A stretch of DNA of 64,000 nucleotides from Streptomyces sp. NBC_00250 (lineage in GTDB: Bacteria; Actinomycetota; Actinomycetes; Streptomycetales; Streptomycetaceae), in assembly GCF_036192275.1 (NCBI RefSeq), contig NZ_CP108088.1, forward strand, positions 4,093,501 to 4,157,500. The letters are read 5' to 3'. Of the stretch, positions 31,275 to 39,680 are shown in pieces (position 1 is the stretch's first letter; the number at the start of each line of letters is the position of its first letter). A model generated the notes under the pieces. The model was given only the letters and a program-made list of their open reading frames with translations, had not been told where the DNA came from and did no database searches. A program made the translations under genes and the position numbers.

Positions 31275-31422
31275 GTCTGACTCCACTCTGCGGGGCGGTG
31301 ATGATGCCGGGTCGGGATGGCGACATCGGGGCCCGAAGGTACCGCGCCCCGCCCCTCCCCCGCCGCTGGGGCACGTCCGAGGTCGGGGCGCGCGGAATCA
31401 CTCACAGGAGACCCGCGTGAAG

Positions 31423-31430
31423 TGTACAGT
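31423..31430 (+). promoter_or_regulatory. TGTACA operator core on a leaderless -10
   Basis: TGTACA (31423-31428) overlaps the -10-like TACAGT (31425-31430), which ends 7 nt before the antitoxin ATG. TGTACA is the core of the E. coli yefM-yoeB operator, so autorepression by the antitoxin is likely. Confidence 0.55.
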
Positions 31431-31437
31431 TCTGCAC

Positions 31438-31692
31438 ATGAGTGAGACTCTCCCGATCACCGAAGCGCGAGCCCGGTTCGGATCACTGGTGCGCCGTGCG
31501 TCCCATGCCCGTGAGCGCATCACGATCACCGATCACGGCCAGCCCGCGGCCGTACTCATCAACCCCCAGGAACTCGCCGACCTGGAGGACGCCCTGGCCC
31601 TGGCGTTGTACCGCGAGCGTCAGAGCGCGGGGAAGACCGACGGTGTGCCGCACGACGACGTCCGCGCCCGCCTCGGACTGGGGCGCGGGTGA
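31438..31692 (+). CDS. Phd/YefM-family antitoxin
   Basis: The 84-residue protein has the Phd/YefM signature: PITEARARFGSLVRRA, then ERITITDHGQPAAVLINPQEL, and a flexible acidic/basic C terminus that would wrap the toxin. It overlaps the toxin gene by 4 bp (GTGA), giving translational coupling. The operator core TGTACA and a leaderless -10 precede it. Confidence 0.88.
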   Translation: MSETLPITEARARFGSLVRRASHARERITITDHGQPAAVLINPQELADLEDALALALYRERQSAGKTDGVPHDDVRARLGLGRG

Positions 31693-31940
31693 CGTACGAG
31701 ATCGTCTGGGACGAGGCCGCGATCGATGCGGCCACGCGCTTCCTCAAGGACGATCCGGACGGGCTGCGCCAACTGATGGACGCGGTCGACCTGCTCGCCG
31801 GGCAACCCCGCCCGGAAGGCAGCGCCGAGTACGGCTCGCCCAACCTGCGCCGCATGCACGTAGGCCGCTACCGGGTGCTGTACGAGATCACGGAGAACAC
31901 CGTCACGGTCGTGGTCATCCACGTCGGCCGCCTCGGCTGA
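31689..31940 (+). CDS. RelE/ParE-family toxin
   Basis: The 83-residue protein fits the RelE/ParE fold: an N-terminal strand YEIVWDEAA, two helices with FLKDDPDGLRQLMDAVDLL, then GSPNLRRMHVGRYRVLYEI and the final strand TVTVVVIHVGRL. The RYRVLYE segment is typical of RelE-type RNases that cleave mRNA in the ribosome. It starts at GTG 31689 inside the antitoxin stop region. A hairpin terminator follows at 31959. Confidence 0.88.
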   Translation: MTYEIVWDEAAIDAATRFLKDDPDGLRQLMDAVDLLAGQPRPEGSAEYGSPNLRRMHVGRYRVLYEITENTVTVVVIHVGRLG

Positions 31941-31958
31941 CGCGGGCGGCATGAGGCA

Positions 31959-31985
31959 AAGGGCGGACCCCCCAGGTCCGCCCTT
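31959..31985. terminator. 11-bp hairpin between the toxin and DUF3027 genes
   Basis: Arms 31959-31969 and 31975-31985 pair perfectly around ccccа-type 5-nt loop. A 17-bp tandem duplication (31980-31996 and 31997-32013, gcccttccgtacgcccc) overlaps the right arm. Confidence 0.8.
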
Positions 31986-32045
31986 CCGTACGCCCCGCCC
32001 TTCCGTACGCCCCGAACGTGGCATACGAGCGCGGCGTGGAATCGA

Positions 32046-32975
32046 CTACGAGTGACCCAGGTCTTCCGACATGGCGTCCGGTTCCGTCGTCGAGCCGGAG
32101 TCCTTGGCCGGGCGGAGGGGGAAGGCGTCCGCGCCCATCGAGTCCAGGACCGGCGGCGCCGGCCGCGGCGGCTTCGGCATGATCGCCGCCTCCGAGTGCC
32201 CGCCGCAGCCGTACGCGAGGGAGACGACCCGGCCGTCGGCGGGGGCGAACTCGTTGGCGCAGATGCCGAAGGTCTGCTTCAGGGAGCCGGCGAGCGGCAC
32301 CAGGAAGGCGCAGGATTCGCAGGTGGCCGGCGCGGCCTGGGCCATCGGCGTCCGTGCGCCGAAGGACTCCTCCCAGCGGTCCGCGGCCATGTGGAGGCCG
32401 TACCGGGAGAGGACCCGGGCCCGGCGCATGCCGAGCTCTTCGGCGACCGCGGCGATCGCACCCCGTGAGGGGGTGCGGGTGACGATCTCGGCGTCCTCGA
32501 CGTCGAGGTGGTCCGCCAGTTCCTCCGACACCACGGAGTTCGGCGGCGGTGCGTCCTCGCCCGAGTAGCCGGGCTCCAGGCGCAGGTCGTCCTGCTCGGT
32601 CGGCAGCAGGTCGCCGGGGCCCATGTCGCCGGGGCGCAGCCGCTCGCTCCACGGCACCCACTCGGGGGCGAGGAGGGCGTCGGAGCCGGGGAGCAGGACG
32701 GTTTCGTCGAGGGTGATGTTCTTGGCGCGGGAGGCCCGGGTGACCGTCACCGCCCAGCGCCAGCCCCGGTAGCCGGGTTCCTTGGACTCGAAGTAGTGGG
32801 TGACCACGCGGTCACCCTCGGCGACCACCTCGACGTGTGCGCCGACGATCCCGGGGGCGGCCGCCTCCTCGGCGGCCTCCCGCGCGAGGTCTACGGCCTC
32901 GGCGCACAGGCGGTCGGGGATACGCGTGGCTCGCGGGGTACGCGGGGTACCGCTTCGCGTCGTCGCAGCACTCAC
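32046..32975 (-). CDS. DUF3027-family protein
   Basis: The 309-residue protein contains HYFESKEPGYRGWRWAVTVT and WVPWSERLRPGDMGPGDLLP, both recognisable in DUF3027. A Cys cluster (CESCAFLVPL ... FGICANEF ... YGCGGH) may bind zinc. Residue order fits a soluble cytoplasmic protein. The GTG at 32975 is chosen for normal family length; ggagag lies upstream. The function is unknown. Confidence 0.75.
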   Translation of the reverse strand: MSAATTRSGTPRTPRATRIPDRLCAEAVDLAREAAEEAAAPGIVGAHVEVVAEGDRVVTHYFESKEPGYRGWRWAVTVTRASRAKNITLDETVLLPGSDALLAPEWVPWSERLRPGDMGPGDLLPTEQDDLRLEPGYSGEDAPPPNSVVSEELADHLDVEDAEIVTRTPSRGAIAAVAEELGMRRARVLSRYGLHMAADRWEESFGARTPMAQAAPATCESCAFLVPLAGSLKQTFGICANEFAPADGRVVSLAYGCGGHSEAAIMPKPPRPAPPVLDSMGADAFPLRPAKDSGSTTEPDAMSEDLGHS

Positions 32976-33504
32976 AGGTCTCGCTTCTCTCCTACGCCGT
33001 CTCACGGGTGCGCCGGCCGAGGGGCGGGAGCGAAGCCACGGGCGGCGGGCGGAGCGGACCTGTGGGCCGCATCGACGTCCGCGCACCCGACTTGTCTCGC
33101 GTGTCTCGGGCACACCTATCGCCATCCATTCTGCGGGATGCCGAAGAGGCGCGCGGCCGAGAGCTTCCGCCGGTGACGCGCTACGCACGCTACCCCGTTC
33201 GCGGGCCTCAGCCCACATGCCCGCCCCAAGTGGCCCGGATCGCGGACGCCCGGGGCGGTCCGGAAGGCGGTCCGGAGGCAGTTCCGAAGGCGGTCCGGAA
33301 GGCGATCCCAGGACCGGCCGGAGGGAGTTCGCCGAGGCTTGTCCCGGCGTTTGTCCCGATGTTTGTCCCGGTGTTTGTCTCGACGTTCGGCCGCGCCGGT
33401 CCGCGGCGGTCCACCTCGATCCGCCTCGGTCCGCCTCGGTCCGATGGAGCCTTGTACCGCCGCGCCACGGTTCGTCCGGCGCGCTGGTGGGGCACTATGA
33501 CGGA
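32976..33504. other. Gene-free divergent region with three tandem repeat arrays
   Basis: This 529-bp spacer separates the divergent DUF3027 and MFS genes. It holds ggtccggaaggc-type 12-bp units (33257-33303, one shortened to 11), four 12-bp units of the tttgtcccggtg type (33338-33385), and tccgcctcgg-type 10-bp units near 33419-33441. No convincing coding frame is seen. Confidence 0.7.
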
Positions 33505-34884
33505 GTGGCAGCCGCACGGTCCCCCGCACGATCCGAAGATCATGCCGGACCGCTCCGCAGAGCGGGCCGGAAGGTCGGCCGCGCCCTGCACCTGCCGTTC
33601 ACGGGCACGGCGAAGGGCATCCGCAAGGCCACGCACGCGCACGGCGCGGGCGAGTCGGGGCTCGGGAAACTGATCGAGCTGCACGCCGTGAACGGTGCCG
33701 GGGACGTCATGATCACCGTCGCCCTCGCCTCCACCGTGTTCTTCTCCGTGCCGACCGACGAGGCCCGCGGGCGCGTCGCCCTCTACCTCGCCGTCACCAT
33801 GGCGCCCTTCACCCTCCTCGCTCCGGTGATCGGCCCGCTCCTCGACCGCATCCCGCACGGGCGGCGGGCCGCGATGGCCGGCGCGATGCTGACCCGGGCG
33901 GTCCTCGCGATCATGATGTCGGCGGCGGTCGTCACCGGCGGCGTCGAGCTGTACCCGGCGGCGCTCGGGGTCCTGGTGGCCTCGAAGGCGTACGGGGTGG
34001 TGCGCAGTGCGGTCGTGCCGCGGCTCCTGCCACCGAACTTCTCGCTCGTGAAGGCGAACTCGCGGGTCACCCTGGCCGGGCTGCTCGCGACGGGCATCGC
34101 CGCGCCCATCGGGGCGGGGCTGCAGGTGCTGGGGCCCCGGTATCCGCTGTACGGGGCGTGCGCGCTGTTCCTGCTGGGGGCGTTCTGGGCGCTGCGGATG
34201 CCGCCCAAGGTGGACTCGGCGAAGGGTGAGCGGCGGGCGCACCTGCTGACGCACGGCGAGCGGAAGCCGAGTCTGCGGACGGTGGGGCCCTCGGTCCTGC
34301 ACGGGCTCGAGGCGAACGCGGCGCAGCGGATGCTGTCGGGTTTCCTGATCTTCTTCCTGGCGTTCCTGCTGCGCGAGCACCCGCTGTCGGGGCAGAGTGC
34401 CGCCGTGTCGCTGGGGATCGTGGGCGTCGCGGCGGGCGTGGGCAACGCGTGCGGTACGGCGATGGGCTCGCTGCTGCGGGACCGGGGGCACGGGCCCGAG
34501 GTGATCATCGCCACCATGATCAGCGTGGTCTGCGCCACGGCGATCTGTACGGCGATCTTCTTCAGCGGGGCGATGGTGGCCGTCCTGGGCGCGGTCGCGG
34601 GTCTCACCCAGGCCCTGTCGAAGCTGTCGCTGGACGCGTTGATCCAGCGGGACGTGCCGGAGGTCGTACGGACCTCGGCGTTCGCGCGTTCCGAGACGGC
34701 GCTGCAGATGGCGTGGGTGGTGGGCGGCGGGATCGGCATCGCCCTGCCCCTGAACGGGACCCTGGGCATGGCGGTGGCTGCCGGAATCCTGGCGACGGGG
34801 GCGCTCCTCTCCGTACGGGGGCTGCTCGCGGCGGCCCGGCAGCGGCCGGGGCCGAAGGGGCGTTCGAAGACGCGGGTGGCGTAG
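33505..34884 (+). CDS. MFS-type membrane transporter
   Basis: The 459-residue protein has a basic N-terminal 60 residues and then about 12 membrane helices. The motif-A-like loop is GPLLDRIPHGRRAAMAGAML, and ASKAYGVVRSAVVPRLLPPN resembles DHA3/EntS-type exporters. The substrate is unknown. The GTG at 33505 is chosen; the region upstream is repetitive and unlikely to code. Confidence 0.78.
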   Translation: MAAARSPARSEDHAGPLRRAGRKVGRALHLPFTGTAKGIRKATHAHGAGESGLGKLIELHAVNGAGDVMITVALASTVFFSVPTDEARGRVALYLAVTMAPFTLLAPVIGPLLDRIPHGRRAAMAGAMLTRAVLAIMMSAAVVTGGVELYPAALGVLVASKAYGVVRSAVVPRLLPPNFSLVKANSRVTLAGLLATGIAAPIGAGLQVLGPRYPLYGACALFLLGAFWALRMPPKVDSAKGERRAHLLTHGERKPSLRTVGPSVLHGLEANAAQRMLSGFLIFFLAFLLREHPLSGQSAAVSLGIVGVAAGVGNACGTAMGSLLRDRGHGPEVIIATMISVVCATAICTAIFFSGAMVAVLGAVAGLTQALSKLSLDALIQRDVPEVVRTSAFARSETALQMAWVVGGGIGIALPLNGTLGMAVAAGILATGALLSVRGLLAAARQRPGPKGRSKTRVA

Positions 34885-34991
34885 TCCTGGGCGGGGAGCG
34901 GGGACCGGGAAGGGCGCTCGTTCCGGTACCCGAGGGCGGCACGCCGTACCCCCGCGTGGCGCGGGCGCGGCGGCCCGATAGCCTTCGGCTC

Positions 34992-35471
34992 ATGACCGTT
35001 GCGTTCTTCTCCGGCTCGCGCCGCCGGGCCGCCGTCGCCCTCGGGGCCGTCTCCGCCGGGCTCCTCGTACTCTCCGCCTGCGACAAGCCGACTCCGATCG
35101 CGACTGTCACGGTCGGGTCCGACTCGATCAACTCCGAGGCCGCCTGCTACAACGACGGCGACGCCATCAAGGAGTCGCAGATCCAGCAGTGCCTCAACAA
35201 GAAGGCCGAGAAGTCCATCACCGTGGCGATGGACGACAAGATCCGCTTCGGGGTCGACCCCGAGATCGCGGACAACGGCTGGACCATCTTCCTCGGCGGC
35301 CAGCAGGCCGAGCCCGAGCCGTACAAGAAGACGTACCGGACCATTCCGGCCAGCGCCTTCTTCTCCAGCCAGACCGGCGAGGCCACCGACAAGACCCAGG
35401 TGACCATCGTCGAGAACACCGGCAAGAAGCTGACCGGTGTCTGGCACTTCCAGCTGAAGAAGGAATCCTGA
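34992..35471 (+). CDS. Lipoprotein (DUF2771-like)
   Basis: The 159-residue product has a signal peptide with lipobox LVLSAC (lipidated Cys near residue 28). The extracytoplasmic domain has a Cys pair (EAACYNDGDA, IQQCLNKKA) and ends NTGKKLTGVWHFQLKKE. I associate it with DUF2771 lipoproteins, which sit next to mqnB in streptomycetes (recollection). TAGCCT (34979-34984) lies 7 nt before the ATG. mqnB starts 7 bp after its stop, so a transcript with the menaquinone genes is likely. Confidence 0.7.
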   Translation: MTVAFFSGSRRRAAVALGAVSAGLLVLSACDKPTPIATVTVGSDSINSEAACYNDGDAIKESQIQQCLNKKAEKSITVAMDDKIRFGVDPEIADNGWTIFLGGQQAEPEPYKKTYRTIPASAFFSSQTGEATDKTQVTIVENTGKKLTGVWHFQLKKES

Positions 35472-35478
35472 TCCTCCG

Positions 35479-36276
35479 GTGGTCCACCGGATCCTGATCG
35501 TGACGGCCGTGGCGGCGGAGGCGGACTCCGTCTCCGCCGGCCTCGGCCTCGGCGGCCCCGAGCTGCTCCCGCTGCCGGGGGGTCTCGTCCTGCGCCGCCA
35601 CACGGACGCACCCGGCGACCGTGTCCGGATCGACGTGCTCGTCGGTGGGGTCGGACCCGCCGCCGTCGCCGCCTCGACCGGGACCGCGCTGGCGTACGCC
35701 TCGCTTCTCGGCAGCGAGAACCCCCCTACCGAGAACCCCCGTACCGAGAACCCCGGCGGGAGCCCCTACGGCCTCGTCGTCTCCGCCGGGATCGCCGGCG
35801 GGTTCCGGCCGCTCGCGCCCCTCGGATCCGTCGTCGTCTCCTCGGCCGTCGTCGCCGCCGACCTCGGCGCGGAGACCCCCGACGGGTACCTCGCCGTCGA
35901 CGAGCTCGGCTTCGGGCGGTCCGTCCACCCCGTGCCCGAGGCCCTGACCGGCCGTGTCGCCGCCGCCCTGGACGCCGGTGGCCGGCCGTGCACCGTCGCG
36001 CCGGTGCTCACCGTCTCCACCGTCACCGGCACCGCCGGCCGCGCCGCCGAGCTGGCCGGGCGCCATCCCGGGGCCGCCGCCGAGGCGATGGAGGGCTTCG
36101 GGGTCGCCGAGGCCGCCGCCGCGTACGGCGTGCCCGTCGTCGAGATCCGGGCCGTGTCGAACGCCGTCGGCCCCCGCGACCGCGCCGCCTGGCGCATCGG
36201 CGAGGCCCTGGACGCCCTCCGGCACGCCTTCGAGCTGCTCAGCAAGACCGTCTTCGTGGAGCTGGAGCCGTCGTGA
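35479..36276 (+). CDS. mqnB: Futalosine hydrolase
   Basis: MqnB removes the base from futalosine in the futalosine route to menaquinone. The 265-residue protein has the MTA/SAH-nucleosidase-like fold: ILIVTAVAAEADSV at the N terminus, SAGIAGGF near residue 96, the purine-recognition segment AEAMEGFGVAEAAAA and EIRAVSNAVGPRDR. An insert (ENPPTENPRTENPGG) encoded by three 15-bp repeats at 35716-35760 precedes the GIAGGF strand and is unlike the rest of the family core. mqnD overlaps its stop by 4 bp. Confidence 0.9.
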   Translation: MVHRILIVTAVAAEADSVSAGLGLGGPELLPLPGGLVLRRHTDAPGDRVRIDVLVGGVGPAAVAASTGTALAYASLLGSENPPTENPRTENPGGSPYGLVVSAGIAGGFRPLAPLGSVVVSSAVVAADLGAETPDGYLAVDELGFGRSVHPVPEALTGRVAAALDAGGRPCTVAPVLTVSTVTGTAGRAAELAGRHPGAAAEAMEGFGVAEAAAAYGVPVVEIRAVSNAVGPRDRAAWRIGEALDALRHAFELLSKTVFVELEPS

Positions 36277-37127
36277 CCAAGCTGAAGATCGCCTACTCGC
36301 CCTGCCCGAACGACACGTTCGTCTTCGACGCCTGGGCCCACGGCCGCGTCCCCGGCGCCCCGCGCCTCGACGTGACCTTCGCCGACATCGACGTCACCAA
36401 CGGCTGGGCCGAGAGCGGCACCGACACCCACGACGTCCTGAAGGTGTCGTACGCCGTGCTGCCGTGGATCCTCGACGAGTACGCGCTGCTGCCCTGCGGC
36501 GGCGCCCTCGGCCGGGGCTGTGGCCCGCTCGTCCTCACCCGGGACACCGCGACCGGCGCCGACCTCGCCGGGAAGACCGTCGCCGTGCCGAGCGAGCGCT
36601 CGACCGCGTATCTGCTGTTCCGCCTCTGGGCGGCCGAGAAGGTGCCGGGCGGGGTCGGGAACGTCGTCGTGATGCCGTTCCACGAGATCATGCCCGCCGT
36701 GCGCGACGGCAAGGTCGACGCGGGGCTCGTCATCCACGAGGCCCGCTTCACGTACCAGAACTACGGTCTGCACTGCCTCGCCGACATGGGCGAGCACTGG
36801 GAGTCCACGACCGGTCTGCCGATCCCCCTCGGTGCGATCGTCGCCCGCCGCTCCCTGGGCGCCGAGACCCTGCGGCGGCTCGCCGACGCGGCCCGTACGT
36901 CCGTGCGGATGGCCTGGGACGACCCGGTGGCCTCCCGCCCGTACGTCCTGGAGCACGCGCAGGAGATGGACCCGAAGGTCGCCGACCAGCACATCGGTCT
37001 CTACGTCAACGAGTTCACGGCCGACCTCGGCGAGCACGGTTACGCGGCGGTCCGCGGGCTGCTCACCCGAGCCGCGGCCGAGGGACTCGTACCGCCCCTC
37101 GGCCCGGACTCGCTCGCCTTCCCGTAG
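36273..37127 (+). CDS. mqnD: 1,4-dihydroxy-6-naphthoate synthase
   Basis: MqnD converts cyclic dehypoxanthinylfutalosine to 1,4-dihydroxy-6-naphthoate, the step after MqnC in menaquinone synthesis. The 284-residue protein opens KIAYSPCPNDTFVFDAW, the MqnD signature, and has the periplasmic-binding-protein-like fold with VPSERSTAYLLFRLW and the substrate His/Glu region VIHEARFTYQNYGL. It starts at GTG inside the mqnB stop (GTGA overlap), so the two are translationally coupled. S. coelicolor has the same pair (SCO4327-SCO4326) as published for the futalosine pathway. Confidence 0.93.
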   Translation: MTKLKIAYSPCPNDTFVFDAWAHGRVPGAPRLDVTFADIDVTNGWAESGTDTHDVLKVSYAVLPWILDEYALLPCGGALGRGCGPLVLTRDTATGADLAGKTVAVPSERSTAYLLFRLWAAEKVPGGVGNVVVMPFHEIMPAVRDGKVDAGLVIHEARFTYQNYGLHCLADMGEHWESTTGLPIPLGAIVARRSLGAETLRRLADAARTSVRMAWDDPVASRPYVLEHAQEMDPKVADQHIGLYVNEFTADLGEHGYAAVRGLLTRAAAEGLVPPLGPDSLAFP

Positions 37128-37142
37128 CCGGGGCCGCCCGAC

Positions 37143-37526
37143 TCAGACGTCCAGCTGGTCCGCGACCGCGCGCAGCAGGCCCGCGATCTTGGCGCCCTGC
37201 GTCTTGTCGGGGTAGCGGCCGCGCTCCAGCATCGGCGTGATGTTCTCCAGGAGCGTCGTCAGGTCCTGCACGATGGACGCCAGTTCGTCGGGCTTACGGC
37301 GCTGTGCCGCGGCGACGGACGGGGTCGGGTCGAGGATCGTGACGGACAGAGCCTGGTCGCCGCGCTGGCCTGCGACGACCCCGAACTCGACCCGTTGTCC
37401 CGGCTTCAACGCGTCGACTCCGGCAGGGAGCACCGACGAGTGGACGAAGACGTCGCCGCCGTCGTCGCGGGAGAGAAAGCCGAAGCCCTTCTCGCTGTTG
37501 AACCATTTGACCTTGCCGGTAGGCAC
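37143..37526 (-). CDS. Cold-shock-domain protein with C-terminal extension
   Basis: Residues 1-67 form a cold-shock domain with RNP1 KWFNSEKGFGFL and RNP2 DVFVHSSVL, which binds single-stranded RNA/DNA. The remaining 60 residues form an alpha-helical tail (LASIVQDLTTLLENITPMLE), longer than the 67-residue CspA type. Three GAGGAC repeats of 6 bp lie upstream of the GTG start, so the ribosome site is reiterated. It is convergent with mqnD. Confidence 0.88.
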   Translation of the reverse strand: MPTGKVKWFNSEKGFGFLSRDDGGDVFVHSSVLPAGVDALKPGQRVEFGVVAGQRGDQALSVTILDPTPSVAAAQRRKPDELASIVQDLTTLLENITPMLERGRYPDKTQGAKIAGLLRAVADQLDV

Positions 37527-37666
37527 GTCTGTCCTCGTCCTCGTCCTCGTCGATGGGGATGGCAAACAGCGGGCCGACCGGCCCGCCGGCACCAGGCTAA
37601 TGGTCCGGAGGCCGGTGGCAAGACGTCGCCGATGTGTTCCTTCGGCCTGGGAACTACCCTGGCGGG

Positions 37667-37945
37667 ATGCGTAGTGAAACCCCCGCCGCACCGGCGAACG
37701 ACAGCGCTCCGGGTGACGGCCTCGTCAAGGTCGGTGTCATCCTCTTCGCCATCGGCGCGGTGGCGACGCTGGTCACCGTGGCTCCGCTGTTCCTCGGCAC
37801 GGACCCGTTTCCCACGGTCGCGTACACCGTCTCCATGTTGATGGGGGTCGGATTCCTCGTCGCCGGCGCCGGTGTGCTGCGCGCGATCGCGGCCCAGCGG
37901 CGGCAGGCGCGCAGCGTTCCGGCCGCACCGGTTCAGGCCAGGTAG
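37667..37945 (+). CDS. Small two-helix membrane protein
   Basis: The 92-residue protein has two hydrophobic helices (about 21-41 KVGVILFAIGAVATLVTVA and 53-74 TVAYTVSMLMGVGFLVAGAG) and a basic tail. TACCCT lies 6 nt before the ATG, so it may be leaderless. It diverges from csp and its last 13 bp overlap the end of the convergent HAD gene. The function is unknown. Confidence 0.7.
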   Translation: MRSETPAAPANDSAPGDGLVKVGVILFAIGAVATLVTVAPLFLGTDPFPTVAYTVSMLMGVGFLVAGAGVLRAIAAQRRQARSVPAAPVQAR

Positions 37946-38568
37946 CCCTCCCACCAGGTTCGGAAGTCCGTCAGGTCGGCCAGGACGACGTCCGCGCCCG
38001 CCTCCTGCAGCTCCTCGGGGGCGCAGGGGCCGGTGGCGACGGCCACCGAGAGGGCGCCGGCCGTGGCGGCGCCGCGGACGTCGCCGACGTGGTCACCGAC
38101 GTACACCTGGGCGCCGTGGGCGCGCAGGGCCTCCGCCTTCCCTTCGGCCCACAGGCCGCCGACGACCGCGTCCGGCTCGATGCCGAGGTGCGCGAGGTGC
38201 AGCTCGGCGTGCGGGCCGTTCTTCGCGGTGACGACGATGGTGCGGCCGCCCGCCTCGCGGACGGCGGCGATCGCGTCCCGGGCGCCCGGCATCGGCGGCG
38301 AGGACTCGATGGCGTACGCCGGGTAGAGCGCCCGGTAGCGGGCCACCATCTCCGTCACCTGCTCCGCGGGGACCCAGTACGCCATCTCCTGCTCCAGCGG
38401 CGGGCCGAGGCGGCTGACGACGAGATCCGCGTCGACGGGGACGCCGGACTCGGCGGAGAAGGCCTCCCAGGCGGCCTTGATGCCGGGGCGGGAGTCGATC
38501 AGCGTCAGGTCGAGGTCGAAACCGACGGTCGGCGCGGGCGTGGTGGCAGAGGTCGTCATAGGAGCCAT
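37933..38568 (-). CDS. HAD-family hydrolase (phosphoglycolate phosphatase-like)
   Basis: The 211-residue protein has HAD motif I FDLDLTLID (Asp nucleophile), motif II region IVVTAKN and motifs III/IV in AEGKAEAL ... VYVGDHVGDVRGAATAG. The C1 cap is of the alpha-helical Gph type. The substrate is unknown; such proteins are usually small-metabolite phosphatases. The ATG at 38568 has ggagg 9 nt upstream. It diverges from the iron-importer operon. Confidence 0.85.
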   Translation of the reverse strand: MAPMTTSATTPAPTVGFDLDLTLIDSRPGIKAAWEAFSAESGVPVDADLVVSRLGPPLEQEMAYWVPAEQVTEMVARYRALYPAYAIESSPPMPGARDAIAAVREAGGRTIVVTAKNGPHAELHLAHLGIEPDAVVGGLWAEGKAEALRAHGAQVYVGDHVGDVRGAATAGALSVAVATGPCAPEELQEAGADVVLADLTDFRTWWEGYLA

Positions 38569-38611
38569 TCTGAGGGACCTCCGGCCCAGGTGTTCGAATA
38601 TGGCTGCTGCT

Positions 38612-38635
38612 TACACTGAGCCAAGCCTTACCAAA
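38612..38635 (+). promoter_or_regulatory. -10 and putative iron box of the FecCD operon
   Basis: The -10-like TACACT (38612-38617) is followed at once by TGAGCCAAGCCTTACCAAA (38617-38635). On the minus strand this reads TTTGGTAAGGCTTGGCTCA and matches the 19-bp DmdR/IdeR consensus at about 13 positions. Iron-dependent repression of the importer is therefore likely. Confidence 0.5.
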
Positions 38636-38675
38636 CCCCGTACGCCCCACACCCCGCACCACCCGATGGGTCCTG

Positions 38676-39680
38676 ATGCCAGCCGCTTTCCGTTCCAGAC
38701 GGGTCCTCGCGACCTCGGCGGCGCTCGTCGCCCTGCTCCTCGCCGTGCTCCTCAGCCTCGCCGTCGGCGCCCGCGCCATCGCCCCGTCCACGGTCCTCGA
38801 CGCCCTGCTGCACGGTGGTACGAGTCCCGACGCCGAGGTCGTACGGCAGCTCCGCGTCCCCCGCACCCTCATCGGGCTGATGGTCGGCGCGGCGCTCGCG
38901 CTCGCCGGGACCGCCCTCCAGGGCATCACCCGCAACCCGATCGCCGACCCCGGCATCCTCGGCATCAGCCAGGGCTCCTCGGTCGGCGTCGTCCTCGCCA
39001 TCGCCTTCTTCGGGGTGCACACGCTCACCGGATACGTGTGGTTCGCGTTCGCCGGCGCCGCGCTCGCCGCGGTCGCCGTCCACGCCATCGCCTCCGGCGG
39101 GCGCGGCGGGGCGACGCCCGTGAAGCTGGCGCTCGGCGGGGCGGCGATCAACGCGCTGCTGCTCTCCGTCACCACCGGCATCCTCACCACCAAGGCCTCG
39201 GCGCTCGACGAGTTCCGGTTCTGGCAGATCGGCTCCCTCGACGGGCGCGACGCCCAGATCGTCGGCCAGATCTGGCCCTTCCTGCTGCTCGGCACGGTCC
39301 TCGTCGTCTCCGTGGCGCGCGGGCTCGACGCGCTCGCGCTCGGCGAGGACGTCGCCAAGGGCCTCGGGCAGCGGGTCGCGACCGTGCGGATCGTCGGCGG
39401 TATCGGCGCGACCGTCCTCACCGGCGCTGCCGTGGCCGCCGCCGGGCCCGTCGCCTTCGTCGGCCTCGCCGTCCCGCACATCGCGCGGGCCGTCGTCGGC
39501 TCCGACCACCGGTGGGTGCTGCCGATGGCCGCCGTCATCGGTCCGGTGATGCTGCTGGTGGCGGACGTCGCCGGACGGATCGTGTTCCCGCCGGGCGAGG
39601 TCCCGGCCGGGGTGATGACGGCGCTGATCGGGGTGCCGTTCCTGGTCACGCTCGTCCGCCGGAAGGCGGTGGCGGCATGA
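38676..39680 (+). CDS. FecCD-family ABC permease, first subunit
   Basis: The 334-residue integral membrane protein has about 9-10 helices. The BtuCD/FecCD hallmarks are LRVPRTLIGLMVGAALALAG, LQGITRNPIADPGILGISQG and GPVAFVGLAVPHIARAVVG, the last being the cytoplasmic loop that contacts the ATPase. It forms a heterodimeric ferric-siderophore channel with the next gene. The stop overlaps the next ATG (ATGA). No substrate-binding-protein gene is adjacent. Confidence 0.93.
   Translation: MPAAFRSRRVLATSAALVALLLAVLLSLAVGARAIAPSTVLDALLHGGTSPDAEVVRQLRVPRTLIGLMVGAALALAGTALQGITRNPIADPGILGISQGSSVGVVLAIAFFGVHTLTGYVWFAFAGAALAAVAVHAIASGGRGGATPVKLALGGAAINALLLSVTTGILTTKASALDEFRFWQIGSLDGRDAQIVGQIWPFLLLGTVLVVSVARGLDALALGEDVAKGLGQRVATVRIVGGIGATVLTGAAVAAAGPVAFVGLAVPHIARAVVGSDHRWVLPMAAVIGPVMLLVADVAGRIVFPPGEVPAGVMTALIGVPFLVTLVRRKAVAA

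Noticed and set aside
28227..31280. A 1017-codon plus-strand frame opposite the sacsin-like gene
   Set aside because: It is the antisense shadow of a gene with clear GHKL motifs and has no recognisable domain of its own.
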